A stretch of 64,000 nucleotides of DNA from assembly GCA_917880885.1 (NCBI GenBank), contig OU862934.1, positions 32,720,734 through 32,784,733 on the forward strand. Reading direction: 5' to 3'. The stretch is from Limnephilus marmoratus. Taxonomy: Eukaryota > Arthropoda > Insecta > Trichoptera > Limnephilidae. The notes under the pieces were generated by a model. That model saw only the letters and a program-made list of their open reading frames with translations. It had not been told where the DNA came from and made no database searches. A program made the position numbers and the translations under genes. Positions 10,206 through 22,200 of the stretch are shown here, piece by piece. Position 1 is the first letter of the stretch. Each line of letters begins with the position of its first letter.

Positions 10206-11106
10206 AAAATGTATCTAATTTATTTTTTTTTATTACTCCTATTACCATAATTTTAGTGGTAAAATGTTGCTTGTGCAGTGATGGAGTCTTAGCTAGCCGA
10301 GGAATGAACCCCTGATGCCAGTGTGGAAGCCCATACCTTTGGTCAACTTGGCTACTAACCTAAGGTCAGTGGCTGAATCGAAATCGCATTTGGGTCCCAC
10401 CCAGACGTCGCATGTTCGATTCTTTGGCTGGCTAAGTCCTCTATCACAACACAACATTTTCTGCTTACTGTGGTGGTAGTAAGAGATTTTCAAATATTGT
10501 CAGGTTATATTATAGACATGAAATAAAAACAAAATATTCAATTAATTTATTTATTTTTATACACAAAATACTCCTTCGACAAAATAATAATTACAATTAT
10601 GTAATAAAGAGTAAAAATAATAATATTCTGTTTCTTAAGTTAATACAGTGGAATTTTTAATAGCCTAATTTAATACATGTTCTGGAATATTATGTGGTTT
10701 TAAATTTAAAATATAACATCAATATAACTGTCAAATGAGTAGTACATTTGTATGCAACTAGCGTGCTACATTGCTGGTTGTGGTGTGAGTGATCATCATT
10801 TCGCTTGACGTTCAACCACTTGGGTTTATTTGGCTCAGCTCGTGAAGCCCCTAGTTCTAGATGCGACGGGGATTCCCCTGGCAGAGACATCACGGATACG
10901 TACATAAATCAACTTAGGATGTGTTCAAAATCCAACTGGGCGTTTTAAAATCAAATGAATAAACGATAGAACACAATGTGCGCTGGATGAATCAAGTTTT
11001 TTTTTTCAATCAAAGATATAAATTACGATTTTGGCTCCCCCTAAAACTGCCGCCCAGAGCAGGCGCCACGGTTTGCCCCCCTAGATACGGGACTAGACTG
11101 TAATTG
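10206..11106. other. Intergenic, no gene recognised
   Basis: AT-rich; contains a region at 10290-10460 with tRNA-box-like words on the minus strand that I could not turn into a SINE head with confidence, and CGCCACGGTTTGCCCCCCTA at about 11067, which resembles hAT-MITE termini without a partner. Confidence 0.35.
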
Positions 11107-11526
11107 TCGATGTATCATATTATGAGCGAGTTTACAAGCTACTATCTACTAAGTTTAAAAGTGGACAAATCGGCGAGTGAGATTGTCATGATGACACACA
11201 AAACTTTCCACTCGCTCGGTAGCATAGAAAACTGAGTTTGCAGTTGCGCTGCTAGCGCCAGTAGCGAGAATAACGACGCCTGCGTGAACTAATTCTGTCA
11301 GATGTTTGACAGTCAAAATCAGCTGTTTATTGGCAGCCATTTTGAAAACATAATTAAACCAATCACGAGTAAGCGTGTGGCGAGTAAAGTTGACGACCTT
11401 TCAACTTTTTCGTAGATAGTCAACAATCTGCTAGTTAGCAAGTAACACGATGACACTGAGCGAGTTTACTAGCAGATAGTGAATATCCCAGATAGTAGCT
11501 TGTAAACTCGCTCAGTGTCATCGACG
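11107..11526. mobile_element. MITE with hairpin-forming ends
   Basis: The inverted repeat GAGCGAGTTTACAAGCTACT lies at about 11124 and its complement at about 11497-11516; the pairing continues with ATCT on both sides. A third partial copy (TGACACTGAGCGAGTTTACT) lies at 11451, so the right end itself folds back (CGATGACACTGAGCGAGTTT with its complement ending near 11523). No coding sequence; no target duplication could be fixed. Confidence 0.65.
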
Positions 11527-11632
11527 CTAAAGAGTTCCCACAGAAATGGCCAAGTGCGCTCTTGATGATGAAAAAACCCTTTTGTAATCTTCTTATAATT
11601 GATGCAATATGGAATTTAAGATCATAACTTAA

Positions 11633-12092
11633 TCAATATACATTATAAAAGAAAGTGCGCTAACCGCTAAAACTCAGAAACGAGTCCCGGTACGATCAAG
11701 GGTGTTATACGGTGTAGTAGCCCTCTATCCCCCATCCATTAAGAAGGTTCCCGTTTTTACCTGAAGAGCGTGCTATTGAAGATATAACAACTGGAAGTTT
11801 CGCCCTCTTGTAATTTCTAGAACAGTCCAGAACATTTGAGAGCATTCCACAATATTCCAGAACATTCTGGAATGTTCATGAATAGTTTGGAATATTCGGG
11901 AACATCCCGGATCATTGTGGAACATTCCAGAACGTTGTGAATGTTCTGGAACATTGCGGACCATTCGAAGCCTTTTTTGTATGGGTGGGGCTATCCATTG
12001 GTAAGGTATATAAAGCAAGATCCGTCGTGGGTTCGAACATCAGTTCAATTTCATAACAACTCCCTGAGCTGAGCTGGATACCCCAGCTATTT
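11633..12092 (+). mobile_element. Helitron family B with a GAAnnTTC array
   Basis: Begins TCAATATACATTATAAAAGA, shares ACTCAGAAACGAGTCCCGGT and TTACCTGAAGAGCGTGCT with the copies starting at 59650 and 60932, and ends with CTGAGCTGGATACCCCAGCT near 12092. The centre is a decamer array described separately. No Rep/helicase; non-autonomous. Confidence 0.75.
11818..11965. promoter_or_regulatory. Heat-shock-element-like array in Helitron B1
   Basis: About 14 tandem decamers close to nnGAAnnTTC. At 11860-11882 five alternating pentamers are perfect (GAA-TTC-GAA-TTC-GAA, two bases apart). This is the arrangement bound by heat shock factor trimers. Whether it is functional is inference; the motif arrangement is read directly. 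Confidence 0.6.
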
Positions 12093-12354
12093 ACTATAAA
12101 ACACACAATTTAACTAAAAAAAAAACCTTTCGAATGCTGGCCTTTTCAATGCAATATATCTCACTAAGCAGCGTGTATTGACTTTGTGTGTGTTTTAGTG
12201 AAACATCTTGGATCAGGGTTCGAAGAATATTGGCAATAAATATCACTGATATTTTTTATTTGCCGCTGTGTGCGATATCCAGCGGTAGTATTATGAACTA
12301 AAAATGCAGACATAGGCAGAATTTGCTTCTCTATCGAATTTCATTAAAAAAAGT

Positions 12355-13049
12355 GGTTCCATGACAGTTGATCTGCCGACAATTGGCTCCCCCGGTATAC
12401 TTATATACAATATGCAGTCGGTTTAGGAAAAATACAGTATACCTAATTACCAAAATATAACTAAATGACCCGAAGGGATGTGCAGAGAGGGTGTACCGCC
12501 GAATAAAAAACTATAAAACATATTTTCATTCAAATGCTTCAAGGAAACCGGTGCATAGTCGGGAATCACGCTAAACACGTGCCAAACATATGTACATGGT
12601 TGACATTTGTCACATGAGACCGGGTCGCTTCTTCGACTCGTTCTTATGTTCAACAGCTTGGCTGTGGAACGATTTGCCGGCCTCTTTGTTTCTTCCTTCC
12701 TACAACACGGGTCTCTTCAAAACCAATGTTCATTCCTTCCTCTCCTCAAAAAGATTCTCCACACAACATCTCAGATGACAGGCCTTGAGGGAAATTATTT
12801 TTCTCAGGGCCTCCTGTGTGGAGTTAATGTAAAAAAAGGGAAAAATCTACTTGTCTATGTACTGTGTATACCAGTGTCAGAACAAATCGACACTATAAAA
12901 TTGTTTGATATTCATACTAACTTATTATTAAGGGTATTTTTAAGTCGATTTTACATTTGAAATTGCTAAATAATGCACAAAAAATTATAATTTTATGGTA
13001 ATTATCATTTCGGAGGGCCAATTGTCGGTAGATCAACTATCGTGTCACC
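12355..13049. mobile_element. TIR element with 9-bp flanking repeat
   Basis: Inverted ends GGTTCCATGACAGTTGATCT and, from the right, GGTGACACGATAGTTGATCT both run on into a CCGACAATTGGC segment. The 9-mer AAAAAAAGT occurs immediately outside both ends (12346-12354 and 13050-13058), consistent with a target duplication, although it is low-complexity. A 9-bp duplication would fit a Mutator-like element; a hAT-like 8-bp duplication is also possible. A LINE tail occupies the interior. Confidence 0.65.
12590..12838 (+). mobile_element. LINE 3' tail sharing the S-element hairpin
   Basis: Frame 12590-12778 ends a LINE polyprotein (SFLCSTAWLWNDLP, then FKTNVHSFL), followed by a 3' UTR that folds like the S elements: CTCCACACAACATC, AGGCCTTGAGG, loop, TCTCAGGGCCT, CCTGTGTGGAG, then TAATGT and an A run. 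This is the only copy in the window in which the hairpin follows a LINE C-terminus. It may therefore be the relative of the autonomous partner of S. Confidence 0.7.
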
Positions 13050-13263
13050 AAAAAAAGTAATTTTTAGACTGTTTTTCACTTAGGCGGTATAGTTTCTTCG
13101 TTGATGATATTCTGGATATTTTTATTTTCGAATCCTGATCATAATAATAATATAATATGCGACGTCGTACAGGGAAAGCCGCCGATGTTTCACATATGTG
13201 ACAGCCGCAAGATAAAGTTTACATAATTTAATAATTTATAACAATAATTACAGGTTCTAATTT

Positions 13264-16200
13264 CTACCCGCTACTAGCGTTAGCCGCGATTGGCAATCCC
13301 GTCGGTTCAGCAATCACCGCAACCAACGTAGCCTTTGGCACGTGGAAAAAGTACAACATGAACCCGGCGGCCAGCAGAAAATGGCACGCCAGAATGCCTC
13401 CAATCAGAATCAGAGAGTGTTTGGAACGTTTCAACGCCGGTAAGAGCAGATAGACCAGGACAGTACCGGAGAGTAAAGCGGCTGTGAGGACCAGGAGCCA
13501 TTGGAGCCAGGATACCTGGATGGTCCACAGCACACTGACTGGGATGTAGATGAAGATGGAGTAGCCGTAGACGCAGAAGAGAGAAATCATGCTTGGGGTG
13601 GCGGGTCTCTCCTGTAAAGAAAAAACATTTTACATTTTATATTTCATATTTATTTGTTTTATAACTTCTCGGGGTCAATTGTATTGTAGAGGTCGAACAA
13701 TGTCATCGATCTGCAGTCGTGCGGCAATCCGATCTGGTCCCCCAGCGACCAATTGGAATTCAATCTCTGTCACAGAACTCTCACTCGCGCTGCAACGAAG
13801 ACCCCACCATTCTGCTTTAAACTCCCGGTCAAGACACAACTTGTATATTGTGTTTGTTCGCCCTTCACATTAATTATTATTGTTAATATTTAACTATGGA
13901 ATTGAATTATGTGTCTGTTGTAGTTTGTAAATAAACTTGAAGTATTGTAACGACATCTTGCTTATTTGCTTAACCACACACTAAAGTATTAATCTATATA
14001 AATAAAAATGAATCGCCGAAATGTATGTACGCGCATAACTTCCGAACAACTGCACCAAATTGGATAATTCTTTTTTTTCTGTGTTCGTTATTGTCAGAAC
14101 AAGGTTTGTATAAAACTACTGGTGAGCTCTGGCATTATGAACATTGTATAAAAAACTTGCAATAGGTGGCACACGAGCTGTTTGAAAGCTGAATGTACCG
14201 GGAATAAATGTATGGAATGCGGGATGGGGGAGGGGAAAGGGAGAGGGGAACTCGGGAGGGGGATTTGCGGGACGGGGGAAGGGAGGGAGTGGGGTGGGGA
14301 GATGGAAGGTGGAGGAGGCGGAGTGGGAACGCGAGAGGGGAAGGGGACGCGAAAGAGGAAGGGGAGGCGGAAGGGGGACGGGAAGAATGGGAAAGGACAT
14401 GCAGGGAATTTTTTATTTATTACATGGCATAGCAACGCATGCCGGGAACCAGCTAGTTTTAAAAAAAGATTGACTTCCCGTAATCACCTAATATGTTTAG
14501 TCGCTTATAAATAAGAATATAATTTTTTTTAATGTCTGTATCTATAGACATTTCCAGCAGACCATAGTTAGCAGACCATAGTTAGCAGACCATAGTTAGC
14601 AGACCATTACACTAATATTAAATATTATCCCAAATAAGTACAAGGTAGGGCAAATTTGATAACTAACATTCGCAATTTATAAATTTTCAGGAAATAGGTA
14701 TGAAGGGTGGGTAGGAATCTGGGGATCAGTGTGTCCAGAAGTGACGGACATATTTATTTATTTTTTCAGGTTCTCCATAAAACAGTTATACACCAAATTA
14801 TTACAGAGAAGATTACAAAATACAAGAGAAAAAAAAGGCCATGGGGGCAGTTTCACTATGTTGAGACATATGTCAAAAGATAGTTACTGAACTCTCTATA
14901 GGTAACATTGAAGATGTCAAAGCTCAATGCAGAATCGTTAAGCAGTTGAATTGCTCTATTTAATGGGGCATTCTGAAAGGAAGAAGTTCTCGCTTTCGGA
15001 GCATAAAAAGTATGTGGGATCTCCCACGAGTATACGCGTTAGGGACATATAGGTTAATCTCCTTCAACATAGGTGGATTCATTACAGTACCGGAGATCAG
15101 TTTAAAAAAATGTTTCCCCAAAAATATTTTTCGGCGGGCTTCTAACGTGTTAAGATCAAGCATTCCTGTTAAGAACAACGATGGATACAGGAATGGGTAG
15201 TATGTATATTCCCTCATATACAGGTAACGCATAAACCTTTTTTGAACTTTTTCTATTTCTAGGATATGGTTTTTTTCAGAGGGTGCCCAAATAATGGAGC
15301 TGTATTCCAGGATGCTGCGGACAAGTGCTTCATATGTTCTTCGTATTGCAATTCCATTAGTAAATGATCTCGCATTACGAAGAACAAATCCGAGCATTTT
15401 GTTGGCACGGGAGACAATGTCTGATATGTGAGATTTGAAAGAGAGATTTGCTTCAAAAATCACGCCAAGGTCTCGAATCTCGTTTTTGCGTGTTAGTATA
15501 ATTTTATTAATATGGTATGGGAATAAAAATGTGTCTTGTGATCTTGTAAATGTGACGACACTGCATTTCTGGATGCTGAATGGTAAATTATTCAGTTCCG
15601 ACCATTTGACAAGAGAATCAAGATCTTTCTGCAGAAGAATGGAATCTATATGACTTTTAATAGCTCTGAAAAGTTTAATATCGTCAGCGAAGAGGAGATA
15701 TTTTGAGCGGTTAATGGTCTTGCCTATATCATTAATGAATAAAAGAAAGAAGAGTGGTCCTAGATTCGACCCCTGGGGAATCCCGGAGTTAGTTTTGTAT
15801 TCGTGAGAAAACTGGTGTCCGTAACTGACATACTGACAACGATTGAGTAAATAGCTAGCTACGAAAACGAGAAAATTCTGAGAGAATCCGAGGTCACTTA
15901 ATTTTTTTAATAAAATATCATGGTCGACTTTGTCAAATGCTTTTTCGAAGTCTGGGCGGCAGTACCCGTACTCGCCTCCCAAAATGAAAAATCAAATATA
16001 TCCATACTAATATTATAAATGAGAAAGTGCATGTATTTGTTTGTTACGCTTTCATGCCTAAAACACTAAACCGATTTTAAAAATTCTTTTACCAATAGAA
16101 AACTACATTATCAGCGAATACCACAGGCTGTATATAATGGTAAGCTCTGGCGTTATGAAATTTGTATAAATGAAAATGTGTGTATATAATTTATTTTAGA

Positions 16201-19200
16201 GGCGCGGACAGGGCAGGGGGAAGGTGAGGTTCGCGGAGAGGGAAGAGACGAGGGGAGGGGAAGGCGGGGAAGATGGAGGGGAACGGGGACGCACGGGAAA
16301 CGACATGCAGGGAGACTCAATTTATTTATTTGAATGGCATTGCAACGCATGGCGGATACCAGCTACTATAATACAGGTGAATTCACAGTATAGTATAGCT
16401 AGAGACACTGATTCATAGCTTTAATTTTTAAGAAATGTAGCATTAATTATTGAAAAAATAGCTTTTATAGCTTTAATTTTGCGTTTTCATAGCGTTTATA
16501 GCTAAATAGGATAACGTCAAGGAATGGGAGTCGGCAAGAGGGGAAAAACAATTAAATCGGAAAAATCACTTGAAACATGTTTATTTTATTATTGGTTGAA
16601 TCTCAACATGGCGCATGTTTCTACAGTAGAGTGTGTCATGTTCGTTCTACGATCTGTCAATTCAAGATTATAGCAACTAAAAATCTTTCTGCGTCAACAC
16701 TAATCACAGGGGCCCACGCAGTCATCAGAGCTGTCTCAGCAAATTCTCTGTGAACAATTTTTACAGCTAAGAGTAGTTGAATTATGTCTACAGTGACTCC
16801 ATCCCTCACTTGCTCTACAAGCTGTCTTTGAAAATACCTGTTACCTTCCAGGAATTTACTGTCATCAACAGATTTAAATGTTGGAGCAAGCCTACTTTTA
16901 CTTGCTAAAAGTAGGCTTGCTCCAACTTCTGACCTACAATTGCAGGATTGAACATTTTACCTGCATGCTCAAGAAATTGATTAGTGCTGTTGTCTTGACG
17001 GTTCAGCATATGAGATGCCAGTTTCACAGAACTCTTCTGACAACTCTCTCTTATTTGAGTTTTTATTTGGGTTAAGACAACCCGGTTCTTTACCTCCTGC
17101 ACGGCCTTTAAGGTTTTGGCAGGGAAAACACCATCACTCAATTTTTGAAAGTTTTGTTGTAAAAATCGCTGCCATTTCGCGTTTTAACGTTTTTATCGCT
17201 AAAAACACCATTTATCGCTTTAATTCGTGAATATATCGTTAATGCGATGAATCAGTGTCTCTAAGTATAGCACAGTATAGTAGCCCCAGAGAGAGGTTGT
17301 TTGTAACGTCATCATTCTAGTATCTTCTGCCTTTTTCATTTTCACACTATATGTAAGAAGAGAAAAGAGGACAAGCTCTCCCTGAGATTACTTGTGTTTA
17401 TATTAATGTTTCCGATTACTAAGGTGTGATTTTTGTAATAAGCGCAGCCGAATTCAGAACCAAAATAAAAAAAAATTAATAACACTCAAAAGAATGCAAT
17501 ATAGTTGTGAATGATGAATACTTGGAGCAGGTGGATGAGTTTGTGTATTTGGGAAGTATGTTTACCAGAGCCATCTCTGGTAAACATACGTATTTACGAA
17601 CATACGAAGGCTGATAGAGATACATATTGAAAGACGGGTGAATGCTGGTAACTACATTAATGGAGGACTGAATGCCGTTGGTGCAAATAAAAAACTATCA
17701 AAAGAAGCGAAGCTAGCAGTCCACAATGGAGTCCTGGTACCTACCCTGATGTATGACAGTGAGGCGTGGAACTGGCAGAGGAAGGATGAAAGTAAACTGA
17801 ATGCTATTGAAATGAGATCCCTGAGGCGTATGTATGGTAAAACAATGTATGATCGTGTGAGAAATGTGGATATCCGCAAAGAATGTAAGGCTGATGTAAG
17901 CATAATGAGTAAGATTAAGAAAGGGATCCTCAGATGGTTTGGGCATGTAGAGCGAATGAACGAAGAAAGTAGTGTAAGAAGAATATACGACGCAAATGTG
18001 AATGGTAGAAGAAGTCGGGGACACCCGAGGAAGACATGGCACGATCAAGTGAATCAGATACTTGAGTCGGGCCATGTCAAAAGTCAGAATAATAGAAGAG
18101 AATGTATGAGACGATGTATGAATGTGAGTGAGGTAAAGAGTGTGTGCCAAGACCGAGTTGTCTGGCGGTCCGTCTTCTCTGCCTACCCCTGCGGAAACTG
18201 CGTGATGGTTAGTTAGTTAGTTTTTTTTAGAATACAGAATCAAACGCCAAGAAAATTGGGTGGATAATAACAAAGACAGCGAACCTCTTCCTGCGCTATC
18301 TCCACCTCCGCCTCATCCAGCGTCCACTTCAGGGCGCCCCACAGGCCAAGGGGCACGAGGAAGGTGTAGCAGAAGATGGCAGTGGCGGCGTAGGACACGA
18401 GATGGAAGTCATACTTCCAGTGGTAGGTTGTGTTGGCGTGCTGGAGGTAGTTGACGATATTGCCACTGATGGCTATCGTGAATATCTGAAATATTATACG
18501 AGGTTCATACACCGCTGGACTTACTTGAGGCAACAAATAGATTTAGCCTAGAAAACACGTCATGCAAATCTTTTAACCTCTCGTGTGCCTTGAGCGTGTT
18601 TACAAGCTCTAAGTAGCAGTGCTCAGGAGGCCGGCCATACAAAATGAGCTTGTTAACAAGCTCTTCTAAATTAAGATTTTTCATGTCAAACTCAACTAAT
18701 TAGAAAAATTGAAAAGCAACACAAACTATACAGGGTGTAACAGAACGTACCCGAGGGATTTTAACCATCGATTCCTGACATCATATGGAGTCAAAAATGT
18801 AAATGAAATTTTGGTCTCCGGTGACATTTTTGATGTTTTTTTTTTTTTTTTTTTTCTACAAAAACATAAAAAAATAGTAGTTGTTAAACAGTTGGAGGCG
18901 GGGTAAGGGGTTCGTCGGACACCCGGCTGAGTGAACAGTGACGACATGCGGAAGAATTTTTTTTTTGTTTGATTTTGAAGAAAAAAAAATTGAAAAAAAA
19001 AAAAAAGTTGTCCAAAAAAGTCACCGGAGACCAAAATTTCATTTACATTTTTTACTCCAAATATGCTCAGGAATCACTGGTTAAAATCCCTCGGGTACGT
19101 CCTGTTACACCCTGTATACAATGTACAATATACGATGCATTTGGTAAGTCTTCAATACATATATATTTTCAATATATATCAGAAAAAGATTTTTTTATTA

Positions 19201-22200
19201 ATTTGTTTTTTTGCTAAAAAATTCGCGGCCTGTCAGTACCTCCACACCAAATACCTTACGGCATTTAAAGGGTTAATACTTAGTTAAATAGTTCCTAATG
19301 TTTTAAAGTTTTCGGTGACCCGCGGACAATAGAGTGCTATATTTTGCATTAGTCAGAAGTACATAGGAATATGCTTCGCCAATAGGCATATTTATACATA
19401 AGACTACATGCATACAATCAACAGATGACGTAAAGGTACTTAGAAACAATTTAAATTAAAAAAAAACGAGTCTGCTTTAGACCACACAACTTAAGTAAAA
19501 CTTCACTAACTTATATCTCCCTCTCAACTTCCGTTCGCCTCGCCCGATCACACTTTTCACCAGCTTACTCCCCTAGTCAAGCGTGCGTGAAGAAGTTTTA
19601 CTTCAAAAATCTTGATCTATTCATAATTTTTTCAGCATTTTGGTTCGTTGCCTGTATTTATTTAGTAATTTTTGGAATGGACAATGGACATGCCTTCATT
19701 TTGACTAAACTAAACTAAACTTATGTTGTGTATATGATCTACTTTTTCTTTAACCCCTCCGAATTTTCGCCAATATGCACTTGAGTTGTCTCAAACAAAA
19801 TGACATTATACGAAAACTTTGTGTTATTACCGCTTCACAATTAAAGCTCTATAAATGAAACATTTCTGTACATAGCCGAATAGTTAAAACTGTTTTAGGA
19901 AGGTTACAAAATAAGCTTTCGAATTATTATATTACAAACAAATATTAAAATTTAGCATGCAAACATTAAAAATAGGTAAAAATGATTCACATGATGTTTT
20001 TTATGTGAAAACGGTATTAAAATCACAGATTTTGTAAACAACAATACTTATTCTATTGTATATATGTGTAATAAACACTTTTGTCACCTCAATTTTTTAT
20101 CATTTCATATAAAAATATTTAATAAAAATTAAAAATGTCGAGCGCTGACGAGCTGCCGGTAGTAAATTTGGGCGGGAAAATATTTTTGTCAACTACGCGA
20201 CTGACAGCTGATTCCTGTTATGTATTTCTATAGACAACTTGATAGGGATGTACAGCTTGATCTACTATCGACCTTTTACTTTTTGGTTTAGGGATGTAAC
20301 TAAAACAATAACAGAGATAAAACGATTTCTATGGAAACACACGTGCTGAAGTGTAAACACGCTTATTGTACTTGACTGCTGTCCTATTTCTAACGCTTAT
20401 ATCTGCTTACGTTGCGGAGGGGTTAAATATTCGAATCTTTAGAATCTGACAATAGGTTTTGGCGTACAACTTTAAACCATAATATCCCTTGAACAATATC
20501 ACAGCTTAAAATTGTATAATGGTTAGTAATTATAAAGAATATAATGAATACTGACCAGGGTGGTGGAAATCCAGAAGGGTCCGTACATGTCAGGTTTGGC
20601 CCGAATGGTCTGATCGAAGTAGCCCGTTCCGGCCCGCTGTGGTACCACAGAGGATAGAATACGCTGGATCACATCGTCAGTGTTGACGTCGAAGTATTTC
20701 TGGTAATACTCCACCGTCCAGAAGTTATGGTTCTTGGCTGCCAAACACACAATAATAACCATAAAGCCCTTTTCTATGTGAATACCTCGCAAGAGTCCCA
20801 GCTGCTCCCCTCTGGAGCCAGTGAGACTGGCATCCCCAATTGGAGTATGTTGTAAGACTGAAGGTAGTGGGGATTGGAAAGATATGGGGAAGAGGAAGGT
20901 AGGGAAGTACCTGGCTATTCAGATCTAGTCACCAAAAATGGCTAGAGCTATTTTGGTAATTGTTCGGAACAAATGTCAACGGTTAATACGCACTTTTTTT
21001 GATAAAACTCTTAGATTCTTCTTAATTACCATAAAAGACAACTATTTGCATTGGGGGAGGTTGAAAATATTACATTTTTAATTTTATTTACGTAAATTGA
21101 AAATTTGCTTTCACACTGTCAAATCACTCTGTTTGCAGTTCGGAACAAACGTCAACGGTTAATACGCACTTTTTTTTGATAAAACTTTTAAAATTAAGAT
21201 AATCTACACAAGCCCGCTACACAAACCCTGCTTTGCCAGACAAACCACTCAAAAACGTAGGCTGTTTTTTAAAGTAAAGATAACATACACAATCCTGTTA
21301 CATAACCGTTGACGTTTGTTCCGAATATTTACCGCCATTTTAAGCAACGTTTAATTCTGAATGGCGGTCTTCCACCAGGGCGATACTGAGAGTATCTTCA
21401 GTTCTGGAAAGTGCCTCAAATACACTATATATTATTTTAAATTAAATAATTGTGAAATAACACAAATTAATCAAATAAAATTTAATTTTACAAGATAAAC
21501 CTCTTTTCTGAGAGGTTCTGGGTTCGAGTCCCAGTTGCGACCATTATCTTTTTCTGCGTCTTGTTCTCTTTCATATTTTCGTTTAGATTATTATTATTAT
21601 CTCCTTCAATGAAAAATCAAATAAAATTTATTTGCCCACGACCTTCGGATTGCGAATCAAGAGCCTCACCGCTCAATCACGCCGGCTGTCAATTATTTAC
21701 ACCTATGCCATTATCGAAATAATATTTTAGGTGGCAAGACACGAAATCACTATTTTAATATGGATTTTACACAAAATTAAAACAGTCTGCACATGAAACT
21801 CACCCATTTTAAATTATACCAACAGAGATATAATTAATATTGGTGACTAAAAACTTTTATAAAACATTCGCGTTGTTGCCACAAATATGCCACAACACCA
21901 ATAATATTGCGCTAGGTGACGTTTGCACCGTAAAAACGTGAACAAATATTTAACATTTTACGCCTTTGTCACGCAATTATTTTGCAAAATACCTGACAAT
22001 AAACAAATACAACGTATCGTTTAATCTTTAACAACAAGAAACAACACATAAAACACAGAATTTCATGCAATAATAAGCTTTAAAGACTGGCTTTACAAAA
22101 CGATACTTATCAATAACGAACGGGCGTGTTTTTAGACATAATGTCGCGAAATGAACACGGATTATCTAGACATTTAGTGTTCGAGTCTCTACGTCCATTG

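Noticed and set aside
11818..11965. Reading the GAAnnTTC array as the promoter of a neighbouring heat shock gene
   Set aside because: No heat shock gene is adjacent, and the array is internal to a Helitron that recurs at 59650 and 60932.
12210..13142. A second, outer TIR element around 12355-13049 (GATCAGGRTTCGAA words at both sides)
   Set aside because: Only about 14 bp match in inverted orientation and no flanking duplication was found; too weak to call.
21522..21543. A possible tRNA gene with T-arm and CCA-like end
   Set aside because: Only the 3' half is present; D-arm and acceptor 5' strand cannot be found upstream, so it is a SINE or tRNA fragment.
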